Positions 57,598 to 64,000 of a DNA stretch of 64,000 nt are shown in pieces. The stretch covers positions 1 through 64,000 of the forward strand of contig JAMWET010007196.1 of the NCBI GenBank assembly GCA_024036415.1, written 5' to 3'. A program made the position numbers and the translations under genes. The stretch comes from Prochilodus magdalenae. Its lineage: Eukaryota; Chordata; Actinopteri; Characiformes; Prochilodontidae. The number at the start of each line of letters is the position of its first letter. Within the stretch, counting starts at the first letter, position 1. The notes beneath the pieces were generated by a model. It did not search any database. It had not been told where the DNA came from and worked only from the letters and a program-made list of their open reading frames with translations.

Positions 57598-58450
57598 TAA
57601 AGTCTGTGCAGTTAAGCAGTCTGTAATGTTCTGGTGGTCAGTCTGTGCAGTTAAGCAGTCCGTAATGTTCTGGTGGTCAGTCTGTGCAGTTAAGCAGTCT
57701 GTAATGATCTGGTGGTCAGTCTGTGCAGTTGAGCGGTCTGTAATGTTCTGGTGGTCGGTCTGTGCAGTTAAGCAGTCTGTAATGATCTGGTGGTCAGTCT
57801 GTGCAGTTAAGCAGTCTGTAATGTTCTTTTTGGTGGTCAGTCTGTGGAGTTAAGCAGTCTGTAATGTTCTGGTGGTCAGTCTGTGCAGTTGAGCGGTCTG
57901 TAATGATCTGGTGGTCAGTCTGTGGAGTTAAGCAGTCTGTAATGTTCTGGTGGTCAGTCTGTGCAGTTAAGCAGTCTGTAATGTTCTGTGGTCAGTCTGT
58001 GCAGTTAAGCAGTCTGTAATGTTCTTTTTGGTGGTCAGTCTGTGGAGTTAAGCAGTCTGTAATGTTCTGGTGGTCAGTCTGTAATGTTCTGGTGGTCAGC
58101 CTGTGCAGTTAAGCAGTCTGTAATGTTCTGGTGGTCAGTCTGTAATGTTCTGGTGGTCAGCCTGTGCAGTTAAGCAGTCTGTAATGTTCTGGTGGTCAGT
58201 CTGTGCAGTTAAGCAGTCTAATGTTCTGGTGGTCAGTCTGTGCAGTTAAGCAGTCCGTAAGGTTCTGGTGGTCAGTCTGTGCAGTTAAGCGGTCCATAAG
58301 GTTCTGGTGCTCAGTCTGTGCAGTTAAGCGGTCCGTAAGGTTCTGGTGGTCAGTCTGTGCAGTTAAGCGGTCCATAAGGTTCTGGTGGTCAGTCTGTGCA
58401 GTTAAGCGGTCCATAAGGTTCTGGTGGTCAGTCTGTGCAGTTAAGCGGTG
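57598..58450 (+). repeat. 39-bp minisatellite (about 22 copies)
   Basis: The unit is GTTCTGGTGGTCAGTCTGTG followed by CAGTTAAGCAGTCTGTAAT. Thirteen-codon periodicity (39 bp) gives plus-strand frames reading SVCAVKQSVMFWW; deletions break the frame, so coding is not supported. The last third has a distinct subtype (GCGGTCCATAAGG). The array ends directly at TTATGGCTGATAGGTGTA, the terminus of repeat family E. Confidence 0.96.
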
Positions 58451-58902
58451 ATGTTATGGCTGATAGGTGTACATCATCATTCCATTCCAACAACTTTGGG
58501 GAAAAAATAAAAACTTTTCAATCCTGTGCATGAAATTCGATGCTCAGAGTGGTTTCCAGGTGGGCTGGTTATTAATAATCCCCTTACCTACCCACATATG
58601 GCTTTAATGTCTGAGCTGTTGGCAGCCAAGGCTGCTTATGTACGGGTATATGTATTCCAGGAGAGAAATCAAGGTGTTGCAGAGTCTTAGCGGACCCCTT
58701 CTCTGGAGCCGTTGCTGCGCGCTGTATGCCTTTCCCGCCCTGCATTGTGAATACCACATGCTCTGCAGTTGTATCCCGAGCCTGGTGGAGCCGGCCGCTC
58801 AGGCTTCTGCTAACCCTCATATTCCAACACAGCAGCTCACGCCTCCTCAAAGCTCGCGCTCAGACAGACATGAAGGTCAAGGCACATGGCGCTGTACTGA
58901 GA
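58451..58902. other. Unique non-coding sequence
   Basis: Apart from the first 20 bp (end of family E) nothing is recognised. 58680-58870 is GC-richer and unique. Confidence 0.35.
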
Positions 58903-59409
<507 letters not shown>

Positions 59410-59469
59410 GTTTGTTTGTGTTCCTAGCTGAGATCAGTCAGTACGGACTTTCCTTTATGAGATCCAGGT

Positions 59470-59700
59470 TGTTATGAAACTGGACACTTTATTAGAAACC
59501 CCCCCCCCTCTTCCACTCACTGGCCGCTTTATCAGATTCGCCTGCCTTATACTCACTACACACCATGTTTCTGCACCATTTATCCACCTTCAACCTTTAT
59601 TCACTCATCATTGGTCAGTCTCTGACCGCAGTTGACTAGCCATCATTTTTAGCACAACACTGGCACTGACATGAAGGTGGCTTCTAGGGTGAGGGTGGTC
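59470..59700. mobile_element. Interspersed repeat remnant, unclassified
   Basis: ACTGGACACTTTATTAGAAA, TTCCACTCACTGGCCGC and CGCCTGCCTTATACTCAC are phrases of a common teleost interspersed repeat with repeated 'CACTTTATTAGA' motifs. A homopolymer C run (59501-59508) is included. Confidence 0.5.
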
Positions 59701-59739
59701 CACTAAACAAAAGTACCTAGCCAAGAGTGGCTTTGTGGT

Positions 59740-59880
59740 CAGAAACCAACCAGTGATGAATGGCTAGGGGAAGGCAACACAGGGGACTACAGGGAGTATA
59801 AGGGAACAAAGACTAACAAGGAACACCTGGGAAGGGGCGGAGCTACAAACCAAGAACAGGTGAGGGGCTTGACAAGGGGA
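59740..59880. mobile_element. Retroelement-like repeat remnant
   Basis: Composition and phrases such as GAACACCTGGGAAGGGGCGG resemble 26963-27290. Short and non-coding. Confidence 0.35.
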
Positions 59881-59924
59881 CGTGAGTTGTAAGGTGTTCC
59901 ACCGACAGCTCAACCTCTTTTGAT

Positions 59925-60080
59925 GACACTTTTTTGAAATGTGTGGCTGCCCCGAAATTCATAATGATCCATAAACAAATAATATTTTATCATTTTCAGC
60001 ATTTGATAAATTATCTTTACCATTTTCAATTAAATATGAGGTTCAAATGATTTGCACATCTACAACGAGGTTGTATACTA
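59925..60080. mobile_element. DNA-transposon-derived MITE remnant
   Basis: TTTTTTGAAATGTGTGGCTG, TTCAGCATTTGATAAATT, TTTTCAATTAAATATGAGG and TTCAAATGATTTGCACATC occur in the order seen in a widespread teleost MITE. Termini are incomplete, and the right end retains ACGAGGTTGTA. Confidence 0.6.
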
Positions 60081-60420
60081 GTAAAAGTGAGGCCACTGTT
60101 TTTCCAAATGTTGATACAGTTTACAGGGATTTCAGATACGGTTATGCAAAAGCATATTAAATTACACAGTAGGGTCGACGTACCAGGCTTTTTACACTTG
60201 TTTCAGATGCAAATCAGAGCCAGGCTGCCTGCACGCTACGTGTGAAACTGGTACGCAAGCCTAAATGCGTAGGTTATGGGTCACGTGCATGGAAAAAATC
60301 AGTATCATTTGAATCCATCATGCATATGCATTTGAGGGAAGGACATGCACCATGCTCATGGAATAATAGTGGGTTTAGAAATTGGAAGGGAGGCTGACAA
60401 TTGGGACTGTTTGAGCTACC
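60081..60420. other. Unique non-coding sequence
   Basis: Nothing recognised. Confidence 0.3.
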
Positions 60421-60557
60421 AGCTGGGTTTGGTTTTGACTGGTTTTGGCTGGTTTTGACTGGTTTTGGCTGGTTTCGGCTGGTTTTGACTGGTTTTGACT
60501 GGTTTCGGCTGGTTTTGACTGGTTTTGACTGGTTTCGGCTGGTTTTGACTGGTTTTG
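60421..60557 (+). repeat. 10-bp minisatellite (TGGTTTTGAC)n
   Basis: About 13 copies of TGGTTTTGAC, TGGTTTTGGC or TGGTTTCGGC form larger 30-bp blocks. Confidence 0.95.
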
Positions 60558-60596
60558 TGTTGTTAAGAGACTTCCTTTAACAATAGCAGTGGTTAG

Positions 60597-60730
60597 TACA
60601 GTACCAGTCAAAGGTTTAGACACGGTTACTCATAGAGGGTGTCCTTGTGTTTATCCTAATGCTTTCCTCTGGAATAAAAGTGAAGACACCAAACTATAAA
60701 ATAACACTCATGGAATTATACAGTCCACCT
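60597..60730. mobile_element. Tc1-type terminal repeat remnant
   Basis: ACAGTACCAGTCAAAGGTTT, AGACACGG is a Tc1-like terminal inverted repeat. AAGTGAAGACACCAAACTAT and AAATAACACTCATGGAATTA follow in the normal order. Only one end is present. Confidence 0.65.
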
Positions 60731-61960
60731 TAAAGCCCTCCAAAACGGAACTTCACAGGAGGAGGAACCAGCTTTCTTAACGTGTAGTATTGTGTATTGC
60801 TTTTACACTGTGCAGAATAAGAGATCAAAGTTTTTACACCACTAAATATATATTAGAGGTGCAGGTATGGAGGAGTATCATACTGGGGGACATCAGGAGT
60901 GTATGTGGTGTTTTAGGATATGTACTGTTTCAGACTCTCATCAGTTGAAGCTGCTCAGTGTGAACCTGTAGAGTCTTTACGATCCCCAACACCATCCATT
61001 TAGTTGGTGTAAAGTTTTGACGGGTATGGTACAGGTATGTGCTTACATCAAAGGATGCGGCACAAAACACGCTGCACTGCTGCCACTGTATGTCCATGAT
61101 AACGTGCCTCTCTAATGGTAATTTAATTAGCTGGAGTAAAGCAAGACCCCCTGTAGCCCGCATATGGTGGGAAAGAACGTCATTTATTATTTATCCTCAT
61201 AGTGCTGTTTACATCTGGCAGCTACTTAGGGGGTGGATGCTATGCATGCGATAGGATGGAGTAAATCAGATTGCTGAATGCAGGCACGTTGTTTCTGTTT
61301 GTTTCGGTGTCAAGCAGTGACATAAACAGTAGGGCTGTACCCGACTCAGAATTTTGTCAGTCGAATCGGATTCACCCGTCCTGGTCAACGATTCGACTAT
61401 TCGTTCACGGTTTTTCTCCATCTACATTATCTAGTAAATCAGTCTGCATACGGTTCAGATCTGATCTCCTCCTCATTTAGAAAGTCAGCAGAGTCACGGG
61501 AACATATTTCTGAACTAAAAGAGGCGGGGCTTATGATGATCGATCTGAACTGGAGCCTAGTTACAGGATACAGCGCCGGGCAGCAGCGCGTACTTATGCT
61601 AAACATTAGCGCTTATAGCTTATAGTCTTTTTAATCTCACTTCTAACAGCTTCTTCAGTAGGAGGACCCTTCGCCTTTCATCTCTCATAAATAATGACCT
61701 GCTATAAAACCAGATTAGTCCATATTTAAATTATTATAGATGAAAAGAAGAATGGTAGACCTGAAACTGTTTAATCATTATATTTCCTGCGCTGTAATAA
61801 TTATCTCTCGTTTATCGGCGGGCAGATTAAGTTTAAATAAAGATAATCTCAGCTGTAGACGAATAAATAAACATATCTGTAATTTAGATTCTAAAATAAT
61901 GGAGTTATAATAAAACAAACGTCTTCGGTCCGTTTTGTCCTTCACTGCAAACAGCCGTTA
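60731..61960. other. Non-coding sequence
   Basis: No exon was recognised. AT-rich sequence at 61680-61920 has TAATTATTATAG-type motifs. CAGTCGAATCGG-type motifs at 61356 recur inverted near 62850 (GTCAGTCGACTTG), suggesting remnants of one repeat on both sides of the family A transposon. Confidence 0.35.
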
Positions 61961-62492
61961 CAGGGGTTGGACAATGAAACTGAAACACCTGTCATTTTAG
62001 TGTGGGAGGTCTCATGGCTAAATTGGACCAGCCTGGTGGCCAATCTTCATTAATTGCACATTGCACCAGTAAGAGCAGAGTGTGAAGGTTCAGTTAGCAG
62101 GTAAGAGCACAGTTCTGCTCAAAATACTGCAATGCACACAGCATTATGGGTGACATACCAGAGTTCAAAAGAGGACAGATTGTTGGTGCACGTCTTGCTG
62201 GCGCATCTGTGACCAAGACAGCAAGTCTTTGTGATGTATCGAGAGCCACGGTATCCAGGGTAATGTCAGCATACCACCAAGAAGGACGAACCACATCCAA
62301 CAGGACTAACTGTGGACGCAAGAGGAAGCTGTCTGAAAGGGATGTTCGGGTGCTAACCCGGATTGTATTCAAAAAACATAAAACCACGGCTGCCCAACTG
62401 ACGCTGTATTAGCCGCAAAAGGAGGCCCTACACCATACTAATAAATGATTGTGGTCTAAAACCAGGTGTTTCAGTTTCATTGGCCACCCCTG
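61961..62492 (+). mobile_element. Internally deleted Tc1-like transposon (family A, copy 2), intact ends
   Basis: It begins CAGGGGTTGGACAATG and ends CATTGGCCACCCCTG, a good pair of inverted termini, with TA on each side (61959-61960 and 62493-62494). Length 532 bp. The 5' half is a clean copy of the region upstream of and encoding the transposase DNA-binding domain. It jumps at about 62398 (CTGCCCAACTGACGCTG) to the last few codons and the right terminus (GGAGGCCCTACACCATAC). The deletion point differs from copy 1 (922-1493), so the two copies were deleted independently. It lacks the catalytic core and is non-autonomous. Confidence 0.95.
62146..62412 (+). CDS. Tc1 transposase DNA-binding domain, C-terminally deleted ORF
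   Basis: This open frame of 88 residues starts at the natural transposase ATG. Residues 1-50 form the first helix-turn-helix of Tc1/mariner transposases (FKRGQIVGARLAGASVTK, then LCDVSRATVSRVMSAY). A basic GRKRKLSERD segment (58-67), the AT-hook/nuclear localisation type motif, follows. Then comes the start of the second helix-turn-helix (VLTRIVFKKHKTTAAQ). The frame then enters the deletion junction and stops. No D, D or E/D catalytic residues remain. If expressed it could bind the element's own inverted repeats but not cut DNA. Whether it is transcribed cannot be seen. Confidence 0.8.
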   Translation: MGDIPEFKRGQIVGARLAGASVTKTASLCDVSRATVSRVMSAYHQEGRTTSNRTNCGRKRKLSERDVRVLTRIVFKKHKTTAAQLTLY

Positions 62493-62494
62493 TA

Positions 62495-63148
62495 CGTCTA
62501 AACCGGAAGTCAGCTCCCTCGTTTGGAGCAGTGTTGGATGTCTGACTAAATGAAGAGCAGAAACCTGAAGAGCAGGTTTAATTTGTTCGGATTCTCTTCT
62601 TCAAAAGCTCCTTCAGGCTTTCTCTGAGACATCGCTCCCCCCGTGTTTCTCAGCTTCACGGCTTCCTAAGCGGTGAACTGCCAGCGCACGGCGTCACGTG
62701 TATTGTTAGCAAGAATACATCACAGCCCAGCTAGATATATTTATTATTCCCCTTTAATAATTATTAAAATGTCTTTTTACATTCCTTAAGTTCTTGTGCA
62801 TTTTAGTAAGCCTTAGTCTGTTTTACAGGGGAAAAAAAGTCACTGTTGTCAGTCGACTTGAAGGGTCTCAGTCGACTTAAAGGGTCGCCAACTGACGAGA
62901 GGGCAGCCCTAATAAACAGTGCATAAATGTTTTTGAAACAATAACATCAAATTCCATTCATAAAAAACATTCTCATATTTACAAAAACATTAAACTTCTC
63001 AATCTGCTTTATCCACAAAACCTTGTTTGGGCGATCTTATAATTCATATTGCACTGTTATAAATCCCAATAAGTGTCAACTGTCCATAAGCAACACCACA
63101 GTATGCAATGTAAGAAACACTCTGCATTCTGATCAGATTCTTAGAGGG
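62495..63148. other. Presumed end of wscd1 intron 1
   Basis: Unique AT-rich sequence with no exon, plus short GTCGACTTGAAGGGTC repeats near 62851-62890. Confidence 0.4.
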
Positions 63149-63165
63149 TCTCTTCTCTTCCTCAG
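63149..63165 (+). promoter_or_regulatory. wscd1: Splice acceptor of wscd1 exon 2
   Basis: TCTCTTCTCTTCCTCAG is a nearly pure pyrimidine tract ending in AG at 63164-63165. It is the best acceptor upstream of the coding start and leaves a 196-nt 5' untranslated part in this exon. Confidence 0.7.
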
Positions 63166-63361
63166 GCTCTCTGGATATCATTTGGGAGACCACTGTGGGT
63201 GTTCTGGGACCCAACCCCTTCAACCCTTTCATCTGGCAGAGGACCTGGACTAGAGACCATGAGGACGGAAACATCCTGTAATCTCCAGCTTTGGATCTAC
63301 TGACCCAGCAAGGTGGAAAAGGAGTCTTTGAGTTCCTGTGGACAGCGAGTGGAGGCTAAGG
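63166..63361 (+). other. wscd1: 5' untranslated part of the wscd1 exon, with a short upstream ORF
   Basis: The region between the acceptor and the start codon includes an upstream ORF at 63259-63303: ATG AGG ACG, 14 codons, ending TGA. It could dampen translation. An in-frame stop (TGA, 63329-63331) precedes the main start by 11 codons. Confidence 0.55.
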
Positions 63362-63725
63362 ATGGCCAAGACCTTCTACAGGCTGCAGCGCTTTTTAAGA
63401 CGGGCTCGCTTGCTCCTCCTCTTTCTGGGTGTGGCTTACATCATGGCAGGAAGCATCCTGTTGCTCCAGCGCTCCAGCGTGGCCTTGTTTCAGAGAGGAA
63501 CGGACACGTCCCTGTCGTCGCCCTTTGTACTGGTGCCCCCCAGAGCTTTGGAGGCACCAAACGACGGCTGGCAGGATCTGTCAGGCAGCAGAGCCGATCA
63601 GGAACGTTTCATGTCCCGCAACCTGAAGATCAGACACCTCAGACGTCACTGGATCCAGGGTCAAAGGACGGAGCAGGAGAACGGAGCAGAACACAGGCCG
63701 GCACACAAGGCTAGCAGGCATAAAG
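63362..63725 (+). CDS. wscd1: WSC domain-containing sulfotransferase 1, first coding exon
   Basis: The exon encodes 121 complete codons plus one base: MAKTFYRLQRFLRRARLLL, FLGVAYIMAGSILLLQRSSV and onward. It matches the start of vertebrate WSCD1 as I know it (MAK, then a basic FLRR stretch, a hydrophobic signal-anchor at about residues 17-35 with AGS, then LLLQR). Near residues 85-97 SRNLKIRHLRRHW corresponds to the conserved SRN..LRQLRRRW-type motif. WSCD2 differs more here. WSCD1 is a Golgi type II membrane protein with WSC domains and a sulfotransferase domain, described as a sialate O-sulfotransferase using PAPS; those domains lie in later exons beyond the window. The start at 63362 has A at -3 and G at +4, and an in-frame stop lies just upstream. 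The donor at 63726 leaves phase 1, consistent with a split Gly codon before the first WSC domain. This is the only well-supported host coding exon in the window. Confidence 0.88.
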
Positions 63726-63731
63726 GTAAGA
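63726..63731 (+). promoter_or_regulatory. wscd1: Splice donor after the wscd1 first coding exon
   Basis: AAAG|GTAAGA is a strong donor. Without splicing, the frame would stop three codons later at TGA, so the coding region must continue in a downstream exon. Confidence 0.85.
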
Positions 63732-64000
63732 CTTGATGGGAAGCACAAAGTGTTCTTCTTTGGGTTTGCACTGAAGCTACAAGGCTAATGGAAATGCACA
63801 GCTAAGCAATGTGGTGACAATTTAAAGCCAACATAAAGGGTCTCAGTAAGGCCAGCATGAACCATCAGAATGGCTTCAGCGCACCCTGTGCAAGAAAACT
63901 GTACTGAAAGAACAAAGACATTCCCAGAGATACTCCCTCAGTTCGTGCTTTGATGATGGGGGATGGCTCCCATAGGCTACCATCTGGGTTGGGATACGGT
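63732..64000 (+). other. wscd1: Start of the next wscd1 intron
   Basis: Non-coding sequence after the donor; no further exon before the window ends. Confidence 0.7.

Noticed and set aside
57598..58450. CRISPR-like regular repeat
   Set aside because: Units are adjacent with no unique spacers, and the genome is eukaryotic.
63338..63361. Earlier GTG start giving eight more residues to the wscd1 protein
   Set aside because: The ATG at 63362 has good context, matches the known MAK start of the family, and a stop lies just upstream of the GTG.

Overview
The window is vertebrate nuclear DNA, almost certainly from a teleost fish and possibly an ostariophysan such as a characiform. That placement rests on recall of repeat families and is weak. 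The evidence is several Tc1-like transposon families, L2/Rex1-like LINE remnants, tRNA-derived SINEs with the teleost-type tail TAAGTCGCTCTGGATAAG, an ISL2EU-like THAP element, and a spliced wscd1-type coding exon. No bacterial-style gene, operon, rRNA, true tRNA or CRISPR array is present.

Only one host gene is supported. The first coding exon of wscd1 (WSC domain, predicted sialate O-sulfotransferase) lies at 63166-63725 on the plus strand, with a clear splice acceptor, start codon, signal-anchor and donor. The only CpG island in the window (about 50.87-51.25 kb) lies 12 kb upstream and is the best candidate for its promoter and non-coding exon 1. If so, about 51-63 kb is intron 1.

Layout: 0.9-2.6 kb is a nest of two Tc1-like copies, a LINE and a SINE. 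4.5-6.1 kb is a 22-bp AT-rich array. 7.2-8.7 kb holds Tc1-like remnants, one with an internal amplification. 9.5-11.9 kb holds a SINE nested in a third Tc1-like family, plus another deletion derivative. 13.0-13.95 kb is an ISL2EU-like element with a THAP ORF. 16.5-25.3 kb holds two arrays of a 15-16-bp ACTAGT-containing repeat, the first lying inside a LINE remnant. 26.3-27.3 kb is an L2 LINE. 28.5-32.3 kb is a 26-bp repeat, decayed then homogeneous. 37.7-40.2 kb is an array with 162/177-bp higher-order units. 42.9-44.4 kb is a 30-bp array. 44.9-48.7 kb is a decayed array split by 1.9 kb. 49.4-50.8 kb is decayed repeats next to the CpG island. 51.4-59.4 kb (presumed intron 1) holds three GA blocks, 11-bp and 39-bp arrays, and two 54-bp arrays in opposite orientation. 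59.5-62.5 kb holds transposon remnants, one with an intact transposase DNA-binding-domain ORF.

By-eye summing puts tandem repeats at about one third of the window. The long ORFs in these arrays exist because the repeat units lack stops; I do not treat them as genes. I found no convincing new multi-gene system. The most interesting items are the domain-only transposon derivatives (THAP and Tc1 DNA-binding domains), the inverted 54-bp arrays, the LINE split by a giant minisatellite, and the same-strand polypurine blocks in the presumed wscd1 intron.
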